Source: Porpolomopsis calyptriformis
Taxonomy: Eukaryota > Basidiomycota > Agaricomycetes > Agaricales > Hygrophoraceae
Length of the DNA: 64,000 nucleotides
Direction: 5' to 3'
Assembly: GCA_951640195.1 (NCBI GenBank)
Contig: OX621171.1
Coordinates: 1,240,001 to 1,304,000, forward strand
Shown one piece after another: positions 10,340-21,405 of the stretch. The stretch's first letter is position 1. Every line of letters begins with the position of its first letter. The notes under the pieces are model-generated. The model was not told where the DNA came from. It was given only the letters and a program-made list of their open reading frames with translations, and ran no database searches. The position numbers were made by a program, and so were the translations under genes.

Positions 10340-10587
10340 TGTTAGGTCTGAAGTTTTGGAGTTGAATTCAGAGATTGGAGATGGATAAACGACGGGACTT
10401 AGTCGATATTCTGTCTACAGATACAGGGGAAAAAATGCAGTACTTATATACCTGCTAGATAATTATATCTGAGACATAGTGACGACAGAGGACGTCATAA
10501 GTAGGAAACATGTGAAAAGTACGGAGTGTTCGGAGTTGTCAGAGTTCATCGGAATTCATCGGAGTTCGTCGGAACTGGGATGTAACA
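10340..10587 (-). repeat. 5' LTR of the 7556-10587 chromovirus
   Basis: The 248-bp partner of 7556-7803 has the same TGTTA...TAACA ends and abuts the right AGGCA copy. The interior begins right after it on the minus strand (GTATATTCTGTCTC), identical to the start of the interior at 51812. Confidence 0.9.
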
Positions 10588-13500
10588 AGGCAACCAGGTG
10601 AGGATGTTTTGTTGCGCAGTCCTTTGCGCAGCAAAATCGTGTATTCCGCTGCTCATGTTTTTCTACTTGCATGAGGACATTGTTTTTGTTAGTTCGGCTA
10701 TAGAGTCGCTTGATGAGCTTATGTTCGAACTCTCCCTAGCTCAAATATATTAGTGGAGAAACAAAGGAAAAAGATAAAATGAGCAAACAATCTGAGTGCT
10801 ATAAGAATCTGTTGTCCCAAATGCTCGGATGGTTGACACGTAATCACTGAGGGCATGGAATTTATAGGTGGATAAATTCAATGTCTTGTTAGCTGGTGAA
10901 GTGTCTACAGTGGTTGGGTAAATTGTTTGGGTAGATCATGATAAGTGCTTTATGACTAGAGACAAAGGCAAGCTTTACTCCCCTTTGATCGCTCATTCTT
11001 GGAGGCTGGCCATTATCTTCTTAGTGTTTTGACGATCCCGTTTAGCTGCCTCGCCTGGAAGCAGTCTTGTTTTGAAACACGGGCATGTTTCATTGCGAAA
11101 TTGATGCATGATGCAACCCAGTGTAGCTGTTACAGCACTCAGAAGATTGAGAGTGGTGTCAGTGTGGAGGCGAAGTTTTGCTAAAGCATGCCATTCTGAT
11201 AGGTGAAACAAAAGGGCCATGACTTCCTTGTTATGTGGTTCAGGCAAAAGACCTTCAAACACAGGAATAGAACACTTTAATTTGCTTGTGTAAGTTATAT
11301 CTACATTGAAACATGATATCTGACTCACTTGAAGGAGATCTTCAAAGTCTCGTGCAGCAAGTTTCTTCATCTCAGATGCATTTGCAGAAAACTTCTGGAT
11401 TGTAGAGTGCCCAAAGGAAGGCACCAGTCGAAACCTTGACACAATATTATTCATCAGTGCAAACCAACCACTTAACGAGTTGCACAAACCATCTGTCAAG
11501 CTTGGCTACTAAGCTACCGCTTGGGGCGGAAGCATACAACATACGGATAAGATGAGTGAACACCCCCTTCCAGATGCCTAACTTGAACTCGTGGAGGACA
11601 TCGACAACCAGCATAGGGAAGGGATTGAATCCAAAGGGACCGAGCTTCTCGGCAAACGCATTCTAGACCTGCATCAGCACCCAAACAATGAAGATTACAG
11701 ACACCCACTAAAGTCGGAACCATGGATGTGGACTGCAATAGGCTAGTCACACTGATGCTACGAGTAGACTTACCAAGCTCATACATGTATGTACGCACTT
11801 TCACAATGATATCCGCAATATAGACTTGGGCCAGGGTTACACGCGCCGTTGTATCACGAATCCAGCCCATCTTAACAATGTCGCTCATAGGAATGGTACA
11901 GCGCAGGCATAGACATGCTCCTAGATGGCGAATAGTAGCTAGAAGAACTCTTCAATAGATGTATAAGTAGTCAGAAACAGAGTAGAGGGAATGACAAGGC
12001 ACTTCTCTGGATAATCTGCCGAGTAGGTGAATATTCGAGGATACACGTGTCAAACCACACCATCAAGGAATTTAATGATAATTCCATGTTGGTATGCATG
12101 TATAAATTCAGGATCAAGTAGAATCCACCATACCTTGTGCATGAGTTCACGGCGGCAATGCGTGAGTAACTCCTTGGTCCGACTCTTAGAATTTTGCGTC
12201 AGGGTTGTAATGACATCCTTGACATGATCTGGAAGCTTTAAATATTCCCTTAGTGATGAGGTCTACTGCAGTCACAGAGAAGATAGCTACCGAAGGAATA
12301 TATGCGATATAGTGAGATGCACCAAAATTCGCATTAGCATAGAAGTATTTTGAGAGATTTGCGAAATAGAGGTAGATAGGCCAAACCTTAGCTGTCCCAA
12401 AAGTTGCAACATGTGTAGAGTCTGACCAAAACATGAGACCAGCGATGACCTTCTCCAAATTGCATCCAGGCTCCGACGGTTGCTTCTGTAGCTCATCATG
12501 GGCATCGATGAAAGCATTGGACATGTAAACTTCATTGTGTACGTGCTCCATATGGTCGCTTGAGTTTGAAGGTTTCCAGAACCGTCTGAAGGGAGTAAGA
12601 TGAAAATATTTTGAAGTCTCCTCAGAGAAGGCAGCCACGATTGTAGCAACTAATGAACGATGGTACAATCCTTCCACAGAATAAATGGTTCCACTGCCCA
12701 TTGTATTTTTGACGCCTGAAGGGATCGAGATTTTCACTGGTGTCTCTACCCAAGCATCTGAGTGAAAAGGGGTATCGTGGGGGGGGGAGTGTTCGGATCT
12801 GTCAAATATCTTGTTTTCAGTTTGCACATGAAAATCGCGAAGGTCTTCTGCTTTGAAGTCATCTGCACAAAGGACATCATTTACGAGGCGATTGATCTTG
12901 CCTTCCAACTTTGAGTTACTGCCGGTATTCATCTATTGCATTAGGTGGTAGATCGAGATGTTCTTGAATGGCCATGGTGGCAGTTTATCGATGGTTATTG
13001 AAGCCGTATTTGACACGCTCTGAGAAGACGATGGATAATAGTTAGCCAGGTCCTCAGGAGCAACGATGGCATCCGGATCGTAAGTTGGATGATGTGGGTA
13101 CTCCTGATAAAGCCCAAAACTATTGGCTGCAGTACAAATCGTGTCTCAGACGTGAAGAATTACTCTTCGGATGAGTGGAATGGCACAGGTTGAAATGGAT
13201 GGTCTGGTGGGTGATAATGGCGTGGGTGGTTCGGGAATCTTGTTGTAAAGGATGCATAGATATTTTGACGGCGGTCAGTAATTTTGCTTTATTTGCCCCG
13301 ACTGTGTATGGGGAGGATGAGGAGAGCAATCCATGGTCAAATCCTGGGAGATTAATCTAGGTTGCTCTACGTCTATCAAGTTGCTCCCTACAACACTCTG
13401 ACTGAAATCCCCTGGTTCTGGTTCCGGTGATACTGGCAGACAATGAGGATCTGCAGTTGGAGTATACGGCTAATGCAATTACGACCTGATTAAAGTACTC

Positions 13501-13734
13501 TTCTATCATGACACATGTTGGCTCACATACTTCTGATATTGATGCATTGCATTTGCCATTTGCAATGAGCCTTAGCAGCTTCTTAGCATGCAACTCCTGC
13601 CTGCGTAATGTCCTTTTGATTTGATGTGCCTTCCACATCACGCACAGATTTCGATGACGCGATACGGCATTTTGAGCATGGAACTGGCATCCACACTGGG
13701 GAGAACACTCATAAACACCCATGATAGCCAGAAG

Positions 13735-14084
13735 GAGCAAAAGCAGGGAGAATATCATGCCTTTGTGGCGATGAATTGCCCAGTCACTGGTTGGCGTAAG
13801 AATAAGAGATGTCTTCCATTTCGGGAACTGTTTTGGCATTTCCCAGCATTGTGGCAACTGATTGTTATGCTAGTTATCTCAATCATACAAATGTAAGGCA
13901 GAAAAAATGCAGGCTGACACCTGCCTATGGTATTAACTACTGCTTTACGACAACATGAAGTTGAAACTTATAGAGAAGTTCATGCCCAACAGCCTTGGCT
14001 GCGAAATTTCATGGGATAAGGATTCATTCATACTTATATATCTGCGATAACGACCTCTCCACACCTAAACCTTTCAACAAAAAT
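13735..14084. other. Promoter-side spacer of the Plavaka relic; no gene seen
   Basis: The open frame upstream of the Plavaka start runs to about 13857 but encodes no recognised domain. A TATATAT run occurs at about 14034. Nothing else is supported. Confidence 0.35.
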
Positions 14085-14733
14085 TCAGTCCGCCTCAGCT
14101 AGAGTAGGAGCACATTCTACGAATGGGTCGAGCATGTCTCCAAGGGCTGCCCGAGCAAGTTCCCTAAAATAAGAGTCAACTTTTTGAGAGGTCTCGTTGG
14201 AATAAAGATAACTCACTCTCCATGATAGATGCCTGGGCACAAGCCCTTCACGACAACCCAGAAAATGCCAGGAAACTGTTCTCCATCTCCAGGATGACCT
14301 AGAGGGACGGTCAGGCCAATAGCTCCACTCACTACAGCGGATTTCCAAGCCCGCTCTGCATCTTTGAGACTCGGATAGCCTTTCCAAACAGCACCAACAT
14401 AGTCATGTGTAGATGCCCGGAAAAGTAACCTATGTGGGACATGTATATCAATATATATGACAGTTTCAATAACTAGCAAATGGACTAATCGCTAAATATG
14501 CTGGGTTTTCGGCCTCTCGTGACAACATAGGCTACAAACTTCTGGCTTTTGTGCAGCTGGGTTGGCCTGGCTGGCGATGCAAGGTTGTTTGCCTTGAATT
14601 GAGCACATCCTGCCACTAGAACAAATGGATCCAAGCTGCGATTGGGCATGCTGGGAGATGATATAGAAGAGGCACCGATGGACAGCACCAATGATGGGGA
14701 TGACAAAGTCAAATCAGAGATGTGGAAATTCAT
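14085..14733 (-). CDS. Viroplasmin / RNase H1 N-terminal-like protein, three exons
   Basis: The minus-strand gene begins at ATG 14733 and ends at 14085. Exon A carries AYVVTRGRKPSIF near 14520. Exon B, about 14435 to 14217, carries VGAVWKGYPSLKDAERAW and then a second half-motif WVVVKGLCPGIYHG. Exon C is 14163-14085, joined by a clear GTGAGT...TTTTAG intron of 53 bp. The pattern (V-x-x-G-R-x-P-G-I-F, then GAxxKGYxSxxxAExAW) is that of the domain shared by RNase H1 N-termini, which bind RNA/DNA hybrids, and many mushroom proteins. The join between exons A and B is not clear, and a TAG follows IFSD where Trp is expected, so the gene may be dead. Confidence 0.5.
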
Positions 14734-15206
14734 AAATGCTTGTATGTCGTGAGTGGGTGCTCAACAGAACAAACTGTTACATACCTTTATCAAGCGTGTG
14801 CGATGGTGAAGGTGCTAGCATAGGTTAAGTGAAAGAAAATTAGACAAAGTTCATTTGAGAGCACTCACACATATCGCTGTAGCATGACACGTTGACCGCC
14901 AACTCAATAAATAACAAATACCTGCTTGAAGGGATTCAGGAATGCATTGTCTTACCACATGTTGCACATTCAAAGAATGCGCTTCATTCTGGATTGTGTG
15001 ACCATTCTTAGAAGATCCGCCTCATTCTTTGAATGCGTTATCAAACATGCAACAGGCTGGGAACATCACTTGCACACATAGCCTAGCTACTTGCCAATTG
15101 CCCTGAACCTACATATTATAATATTTATTTATTGTACATTTTTTCGGATCCCATAATAATACACAGACTCAAAATACTTGGAAGACATATTACAAGATCA
15201 ACAATG
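14734..15206. other. Intergenic; imperfect inverted repeat
   Basis: No supported gene. Around 14967-15050, two copies of a CATTCAAAGAATGCG-like palindromic motif sit about 50 bp apart in opposite senses. The purpose is unknown; they could be remains of transposon termini. Confidence 0.35.
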
Positions 15207-15680
15207 TCATGATTGACCACTGTCTAAAGTCGAACCCCACCATCCATCCTCACCAGTTTCTGCCATTGAATCTTCATCTTCATCACCATCCTTGTACGAG
15301 TAACGATTAGCTAGTAGATCCAATATCTTGTTGAGAGTCACTCTGAGGCCCATTTCTTTCAGTATGGGCCTGGCGACGGGTGATATGCTGTGATGTCTGA
15401 GCCGATTATGCAAATGGGACACAACATGCTCTGCTTTTAACCACTCTTCCACAGCCTTTACTGTTCTGTACCCCATAACGGCGGCAAACGTAAGTCCCTC
15501 TGCCAGCCGAGAATGTGCAAGTTCTTCTTCAAGATGGCGTAACTGTCTTATTGCGTGTGCCAGGTCAAGTTCACATTCAATATCATCTTCAGTCACAAAA
15601 TTGGTTGGATTGTGGCAGAGTGTGTGGATCTGAATCAGTTTTTTGACGTTGAATTGTAAGCATCGGGAAGTGAACGACCT
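15207..15680 (-). CDS. Unrecognised gene with helical, charged product
   Basis: An open frame ends at 15207 and can be read from an ATG at 15596 (129 codons). It stays open upstream to about 15690, so the true start may be in an upstream exon. The product is rich in Leu, Glu and His, looks helical (LAHAIRQLRHLEEELAHSRL) and ends in an acidic tail (DGDEDEDSMAETGEDG). Base composition and codon use look like the neighbouring genes rather than the AT-rich repeats. I do not recognise the family. 15690-16483 shows only short frames in both directions and no supported gene. Confidence 0.4.
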   Translation of the reverse strand, partial: RSFTSRCLQFNVKKLIQIHTLCHNPTNFVTEDDIECELDLAHAIRQLRHLEEELAHSRLAEGLTFAAVMGYRTVKAVEEWLKAEHVVSHLHNRLRHHSISPVARPILKEMGLRVTLNKILDLLANRYSYKDGDEDEDSMAETGEDGWWGSTLDSGQS

Positions 15681-16483
15681 ATGGTGACATTATCATTATC
15701 ACATGCACCCTGACCATCGGTCTTGAGTTCAGGCTTGAAATTGAGTTGACAGCCCCTTGTCATGTCACCACTGTCAACTTGAGGGTCTGAGGTAATGGCC
15801 AGTGATGACATTGGCATTGGATTTATTGACTGGAGATTCATGATTTTGGGTATAGCCCTTGGGTATGTATATACAAGTTTGAACGCCGCCAGAATTGTCT
15901 CCTCTGAATACATGGCTATTGAATTCACTATCATTGCCACATTGCCAAATATAAATTCTGATGCTTTCTATTCGATACGTTTGTAACATCCCGCCGTCAA
16001 GGTAAACCAGCCATCCAAGTCAGGGGTCCTCAATGTGGCCGACTTGTGCTCCAATAAAATCCCACCACAAGATCTCATTTATGCACGGCTACCCCCCCCA
16101 CTCAACATGCTCCCAGAAGGTGCGTAGTTCCGAGTTTATTAATAAAGAAAATGCTAATATTCGCATATGTTTCAGACCACCAGATACCTCTTCACTCGAA
16201 TGTGGATGGTTCCACTGGGACAAATGAAGTTCTTATTGATTTTGAGTTCGACTTTGACGAGTGCACGCAAATGATGTCAGCTGTGGGGCAAGGTCTTTGC
16301 ACATTATTATTTGGCCAATTAACGTGTTCTCTAACATGTCCAATTGAAAGCGTATGGAGGTGCTGGCACTCAAGAATGCAATGCGTATAACTCGCCACAG
16401 GAATCATCTCCCACTGGCGACACGCAATCATTTACCATCCCCAATCAAATGTTGAAGTTAACCCTCCAGGCAACATACTGGTC

Positions 16484-17967
16484 ATGGACACATCCAATCC
16501 GCAATATTTTAACACCACCAGTCACATTAACTCCCAACTGCCTTCCACGGCTTACAGCATCTATCAATTGCCTTTCACAGCCTACAATCTGCTTCCTTTT
16601 ACTCCCAGCAGTAATCAGTCATCCCACATGCATCGAGGTCTCAATCAGGTTGCTGCTGGGGTTGCACCCCACTATGTAGGCTGACCATATTCAGATATGG
16701 CCAAACAACGCAACGTGGATGCAAATGTGGTGTATCAGAATCCTGTCTTGGGAAGCCAGGTAGCATTTCCCGCTCAGGCTGCTACCGGAATTTCGCCTTG
16801 TGTCATTGGCCCATACTTAGATCTTGCTGAACAGCAGAGTCCTGGTGTATGTTCATTCTCCCAGGCTTATAGCATTTTTTTTGACACATCAGCTTCCAGG
16901 GCAACCCTATTCCTTGTTCAAAAAACATCCAAAAAATCCGGCTATCCACTTCATCGTCATCAAGTCGGGCTAGGAAACGGGCAAGGACCTCCCAAGATGC
17001 ATCGACACCCGCTCCCTCTCCAGTTGACCAAGAGAGTAGCAACCACACCTTGGACACCCTTAAAGCAGAATTTCGGGTAAAACTGTCTGACAGTGATCCT
17101 TTTCTGGACACCCCCGATGATCCAGGGGCCCATGAGGCCATAAATGAATTTATCAACAATTTTGGTGTCGACAAGATGGGTACGATTCCTCTTCCATCAT
17201 TGCCCTACCCATACCGACCTTATGTATCACAGCCGAAGGACACATTGACAAAGCAGTGATGGCTGTAAGCTTTCGCCATGATCCACGATGTCGCTCTGAA
17301 CTAACAGTAGTGACAGCTCCAGAAGGAACTTTCAGTAGTGCGGTCAACGTTAAAAACAATGGTGAAAGCTATTGTCAGAGCTGGGTATGACATTGTTCCG
17401 GTGTTGCAACTCGTGTCCGGTGCGTATACAGACCAACAAGCCCAAACCCATGTTTCCAACTGAGTGATGACTTTGTTGCGTGGCCATTCTTATATATATG
17501 GACCAGGTGAACTTGTAAGTTTCCCGCTTGTTTAATGTTTATACCACACTGATAAATCAATTTAGGGGGAAGATACCCCCTTCTGTCACCCCGCCCTGAT
17601 TGCGTTGGTGTCGGAGTATTGGTTTGGGAAAAAGGGGGCTATCGGAAGAACCTCGAACCATCGTACACCGTTCCATCTGCAAATCCCGGAGGCTGTCCTT
17701 CTGCTAGTGAGTGCAGTGGTGAGTTACTCACGTTTCCTTTGTATGAATCACAATTAATATCATCCCCAGTTGTACTGTGCTATAGAAGAGTTCCGAGCTA
17801 GTATCCACCAAGATCACCCCTTCGGCCTGCAATACAAGACCATCTATGTTGAGCTCAAGGCCATCATGGGTCAAGTTAAATCAGGTCATCAGATGGCAGA
17901 GGTTATTCCCAACATTTGCAGGAAAGTTTTAAGTATGCAAAGATATTTTAATGGTCTCAATGTTTGA
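16484..17967 (+). pseudogene. DUF6532-like basidiomycete gene, about five exons, damaged
   Basis: Starting at ATG 16484, an Asn/Ser/Tyr-rich N-terminus reads through one TGA (16682-16684) into 16697. Introns follow at GTATGT...CCAG (about 16847-16897) and GTACGA...CACAG (about 17179-17232). The domain itself includes HIDKAVMAVSFRHDP, VKAIVRAGYDIVPVLQL, SYIYGPGEL, then after an intron PFCHPALIALVSEYWFGKKG, and after another LYCAIEEFRASI and QYKTIYVELKAIM, with a stop at 17967. One base appears lost near 17340 and a second TGA sits near 17461. The function of DUF6532 proteins is unknown; I assign it from the order of motifs as I remember them. Confidence 0.55.
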
Positions 17968-18037
17968 GACAAACAATTGATATTGACTGATGTTGCATCG
18001 CTCGACAAAGTCAGTCTGACCATGACATGCATATTTT

Positions 18038-18516
18038 TCAGTGTGCCACACACAAATAGAGCTGCATGCCACGAACTACTATTTCCATGACTACATGCTT
18101 GCATCTTTTGGAGCTCGACAGTCCAATCCCTTTCTTGAATGCATGCGCGATGTCCTTGGTTGTCAGCAAGCGATGCGGAGGATCCTTTTGGCATTCAGAA
18201 CTCCACTTGTATCCAAGCTCAGTGCTATCATATGTCAAGTCCATGTGTGCGCAAATACAGTCAAGAAAATCAATATGGCTGATGTCGCGCTCAAAGGAAA
18301 TTGTGCCCATCGAAACAATACCACCTGAGGCTTCAGGTTTGATAGGTATCTGGATGACAATGCACACTTGAGGTGGGTCAGATCAGTAATCACAATGTAA
18401 TATACATGCTCATATTTCGATTCATCGGTACTTATATCCTGCTGCTTGATAAGGGGCATTTCGGAGGTAAGCCTAGACAAATCAGTGGTTGTACTCTCGG
18501 AAACAGTGGCAGTCAT
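18038..18516 (-). CDS. Small two-exon gene, 137 aa, apparently intact, unknown function
   Basis: Exons 18516-18432 and 18366-18038 join across a 65-bp intron (GTACCG...CAAG) to give exactly 138 codons with no internal stop. Exon 1 is Ser/Thr-rich (TATVSESTTTDLSRL). Exon 2 forms one compact domain (CIVIQIPIKPEASGG, FLDCICAHMDL, STELGYKWSSE, HRLLTTKDIAHAFKKGIG, CKHVVMEIV), a layout I recall from hypothetical proteins repeated in mushroom genomes. It stands head to head with the DUF6698-like gene at 18747, 230 bp away, so the two may share a promoter. The start could lie further upstream if another exon exists. Confidence 0.55.
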
Positions 18517-18695
18517 TTGGCTGGAGTCTGAAGGTAAAGAGACTGCTTGAGACTCAGGGCTTAAATTTTTGGAAATCAGGAACTAATCAGAATCAGCATC
18601 AATGTGTTCTTGGATGATATTGCAGTGTAGAAAGTCCATTCTCAGAACGCCCTCTGACCTGGTTTGATATCCCAGGTGCGCCACAGAGTCTATTC

Positions 18696-18704
18696 AATAT
18701 AAGA
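18696..18704 (+). promoter_or_regulatory. Possible TATA box of the DUF6698-like gene
   Basis: AATATAAGA lies about 43-51 bp before the ATG at 18747, followed by a pyrimidine-rich leader (CTTCCCTCTTCTCC). It is the only such box in the 230-bp divergent spacer on this strand. Confidence 0.4.
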
Positions 18705-18746
18705 GTTCACCTTCAACTTCCCTCTTCTCCTGTTGTTTCTCTACTC

Positions 18747-20239
18747 ATGTCTTCACGTGATTCATCCGCTAACCCTGACCCCGACTCTGCAAGATCTCTG
18801 AAACATTGCATTGCATTATTGACTGCTGAGCTTGAGCAAATTTCGGGCAGAAAGAAAAGGAAATTGTAAGTGTCATTACTCTTTGCTCCTCTCCCTGTGA
18901 TCTAGTGAACCACACCGTCTAGTAACTATCAGAGAAACCAAGGCCATGCAGTTAAATGTATCGTCTCACTTTACCAACCCATTGACACCCTGGTCCAAGA
19001 AAGAGACTGGCACGCAGCACTCGAAGAAGATGGATTTCTTGAAGATTCTAATCCTGTGCACACTGTCACGTGAGCAGTCCCCAATTGCATCCATTCCACA
19101 TTGACATGAGTTGCAATTGTCATCGCTATGACAGTCAGGATCGCACCTTTGAAAGCTACAACCAACTGATCCGTTTCATTCCCACATTGAAGGACAGCCT
19201 CATTGGCAACAATCCCAACAGTCTCAACATATATATCAAGTCCATAAGTCTTTAGGTCATAGCTCATTGCAAACCCTTTGAATGCTTTTTGTTAGCTCAA
19301 AGAGGCAGCAGACGCTGCTCATTGCGTGGACACCGGAAACTTGAAAAGGGCTGTCGTGCCTTGGCTGGCTAAACTATTCAAAGCCCCAGACCCACCTCTC
19401 CATCCCGCTAACAAGATCGACAGAGGCTTCAACCATGATGACACTGGTTGTCTGCTATGCCCTGTGGAGCTTAACTGGGAGGACCCGGAGTATCTATAAT
19501 TTGTCTCTGTGTGTTTATCTCATCTGACTTAGCTTAGCGTTCATGCAGGAATACATCAGTTTCTTCCTGGATTCAGAGTCACCGCTGACTCTTGGCCTGC
19601 GTTCTGCTATGAACGAGAGAAATTGGATCCTCAGAACCCAGAAAAGGGGTTCCTACGAAGTTTGATATTAGTCAAAGTACGCATGTCTTGTTCATTTTCA
19701 TCTGCTGCAAGTGATGGTCTATGGCACAGGCATTTAAACTCATCTTCACCTCTCCGCATTCAGCTGATCACATTGCGATCGATGGTATTGACCAAGCGGC
19801 TCAAGGATTCACTAGCTCCAGCCGCTGTGGTGCCCATGAAAATAATGCCTCATTAATTGGCTTGAGAGACGTTATCCCGCGTTCTATTGCCTATGTGGCT
19901 TGCCAAGTAAGCTATTTCCAATGGATTTTGATCTACTTGACGACTGAATATGGCTGCAGCTTCGGATGGCCTTATCCAGTGTTTTCTCGTGGAGTGATAG
20001 AGATGATTTCTTCGTCCACAAGGATTTTTACAACAATATCATTGACCACTTCGAAGTAACTGCTGGTGCAAGAGCCAAAAGGCGAAGCGCTGCCCTTCTG
20101 CAATGGTGGACACTGTGAGTATTTGACTATCAAATAGCATTCTCCTCTGATGCTGCGCAGTAATATTTTTGGTTTCACTATACAAGATATCGAAGAACCC
20201 AGGCATGGATCCTCAGTCACAATGATGACGACATGGTGA
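18747..20239 (+). CDS. DUF6698-like protein, eight exons, 371 aa, apparently intact
   Basis: The proposed exons are 18747-18865, 18923-19069, 19135-19247, 19303-19489, 19538-19676, 19730-19906, 19960-20114 and 20161-20239. Every intron has GT...AG ends, and the joined frame is exactly 372 codons with the stop TGA at 20237. Motifs in order are GHAVKCIVSLYQPIDTLV, SYNQLIRFIPTL, KAADAAHCVDTGNLKRAV, KIDRGFNHDDTGCLLCP, FRVTADSWPAFCYE, LDPQNPEKGFLRS, AFKLIFTSPHSA, IPRSIAYVACQLRMALSS, and DFYNNIIDHFE with ALLQWWT near the end. This matches the mushroom-specific DUF6698 family as I remember it, usual length about 350-400. The acceptor at 19302 is chosen to keep frame and motif; 19295 would shift it. 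Function is unknown. It is the best-preserved gene in the window. Confidence 0.65.
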
Positions 20240-20485
20240 GAAGAGAGTGGGATAGAATCTCTATAGCTTCATTCCCGAGCGTGCGAATACTTTTTTGCTA
20301 CAGTATACTTGCTTGCAACAGAGCGCAAATTCTTATACATCACCTGAGATTCAAAATATGGTATGAGTACTCGCAATGTAATGCAATTTGTCTTGAGACA
20401 ATATCAGATTGGGTGTACCAATACGTGGTTTGTGAGGTCTTGTAGTAGTTTCCCAAATGTTACAATCATTGTAACATATTTCGAT
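20240..20485. other. 3' flank of the DUF6698-like gene; no gene seen
   Basis: AT-rich sequence leading into the minisatellite; a GTTACAATCATTGTAAC palindrome lies at about 20458-20474. No coding signal. Confidence 0.4.
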
Positions 20486-20533
20486 ACACACAACTTTCTA
20501 CAGGTATCGGAATACTTGCAGAAAGTTGTGTGT
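20486..20533. repeat. Perfect 14-bp inverted repeat (hairpin)
   Basis: ACACACAACTTTCT (20486-20499) is exactly complementary to AGAAAGTTGTGTGT (20520-20533) across a 20-bp loop that contains the first minisatellite unit. Confidence 0.7.
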
Positions 20534-20730
20534 GTCAAAATACTTGCAAACCATTGTGTATATCGGAATACCTGCAGCACAGTTGTAATGCAACAGAATA
20601 CTTACAGACAGTTGAATGTATTCACAGACTGCTGCAATGTGACAGAATGCTTATAGAGAGTTGTAATGTATCGGAATTCTTGCAGACACTTGTAATGCAT
20701 TGGAATTCTTATAGTATCCATACATGCTGT
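20504..20730 (+). repeat. Minisatellite, about 29-bp unit, seven to eight diverged copies
   Basis: The unit resembles TATCGGAATACTTGCAGACA followed by GTTGTAATG, and copies differ at several positions. It gives a long shadow frame but no recognisable protein. Confidence 0.65.
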
Positions 20731-21144
20731 TGCACAAATTTGTCCCTTGTAATCCCTCACATGGCTTAAAAACATTCATCATTGTTGGAAGGGTCATGTA
20801 TAGTAATACAAGTCAATGTATCAAAAGCCCCGATTTGCTGATGAAGGATACCACCCTCATCTCAAGATCTCAAGATAAGTACTGACAATATCACCTCCCT
20901 TACAGCCTAACAGACTGCAAAAGACCTCTCTACACTCCATGAGCACTTGAAAACCCAGCTCTAGAGTGCTATAGAGTATTATGCTGTAGCCTCCACAAGT
21001 TGCTGCCAACCCAAACCCAACTTCCCCATAAGCTCTGAAGTCTGGCTCAATGCCTGCTTTAAGGTGCAGGAGCCTCCTGGTCAGCTTAGAGTGCTCAATG
21101 GAAAGACCAAAGATCTTAGCTGAATATCTAAGAGGGGGTGTCTC
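20731..21144. other. Unassigned stretch with a minus-strand frame of 99 codons
   Basis: Between the minisatellite and a solo LTR, a minus-strand frame at 20857-21156 stays open for 99 codons and reads into the LTR. It matches no family I know. It could be a gene fragment or chance, so I do not call it a gene. Confidence 0.3.
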
Positions 21145-21405
21145 TGTTGAGATCAAAACTGGGGTCTACAAACTCTAACTATGCTACTTATCTAGTCTGA
21201 GTTCAAATGTGATGACTCAGTTATGATCCATGGAATGGCTGACTCAGCTACTGCACATTGCTGCAGATGGTGTCATTGCTGACCAATAGTGATATCCCCT
21301 CTAATCTACAAGGTAGTGAATAGAAAAGGAAGGTGGTAGGGAGATAAGATAAGATTAGAATGAGAGATAAGATAAAATGAAAATAAAAAAGGATGCATTG
21401 TAACA
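21145..21405 (-). repeat. LTR copy (TGTTG...TGTAACA), related to 37297 and 49448 LTRs
   Basis: Read on the minus strand it starts TGTTACAATG, has the GATAAGATAAG-type tract and the GGATCAT block seen in the 49448 and 37297 LTRs, and ends AACA. The flanks (GTCTC and CCTGC) do not match, so it is not a clean solo insertion. Confidence 0.6.

Larger units (their letters stand above)
7556..10587 (-). mobile_element. Internally deleted chromodomain Ty3/gypsy element with AGGCA target duplication
   Basis: Two 248-bp LTRs (7556-7803 and 10340-10587) are flanked by AGGCA at 7551-7555 and 10588-10592. Read on the minus strand it has a 5' LTR, gag, an integrase tail with chromodomain, a polypurine tract next to the 3' LTR (complement of 7804-7816) and the 3' LTR. 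Protease, reverse transcriptase, RNase H and most of integrase are missing, so it was either mobilised in trans or deleted after insertion. A separate plus-strand gene (7973-8752) fills the space between chromodomain and 3' LTR. The same family is seen full length at 51557-64000 and as LTR copies at 31844 and 34809. Confidence 0.9.
6418..13722 (-). pseudogene. Plavaka-type DNA transposase, interrupted by a chromovirus
   Basis: This is a large intron-bearing transposase read from 13722 down to 6418. Landmarks in order: an N-terminal C2H2-type finger (CxxxCxCxFHAxxxxxRHRxxC, about 13705-13640); a low-complexity Pro/Ser linker; the conserved core at 12660-12190 (TPFRRFWKPS, FIDAHDELQ, SDSTHVATFGTA, YLYFANLSKY); RRELMHKVWW and RIFTYSADYPEK at 12170-12000; the 11499-10993 block (PVFEGLLPEPHN, EWHALAKLRLHTDTTL); KFHALGDYV-like text near 10850; and a C-terminal part, 7555-6418 (LLYRLLG, NYTTYDVCRDQD, GFLDPSVIIHGCHLIPAF, FVDRDMVMRYLRGGVGH) ending in an acidic tail. 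The LTR element 7556-10587 splits it with AGGCA duplications. Few stops are seen (for example TGA for Arg near 12055), so it may have died recently. The family call rests on remembered mushroom Plavaka proteins. Confidence 0.8.

Noticed and set aside
14213..14733. Viroplasmin-like domain read as an integrated plant-virus gene
   Set aside because: The domain also forms RNase H1 N-termini and is common in mushroom genes; introns and surroundings show a cellular gene.
20504..20730. Minisatellite as CRISPR or centromere satellite
   Set aside because: Units are too diverged and contiguous, and the array is only about 230 bp.
20857..21156. Minus-strand 99-codon frame as a gene
   Set aside because: It runs into an LTR, has no known motif, and no intron or promoter support.
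21145..21405. Clean solo LTR
   Set aside because: Family resemblance is good but the 5-bp flanks differ, so it is reported only as an LTR copy.
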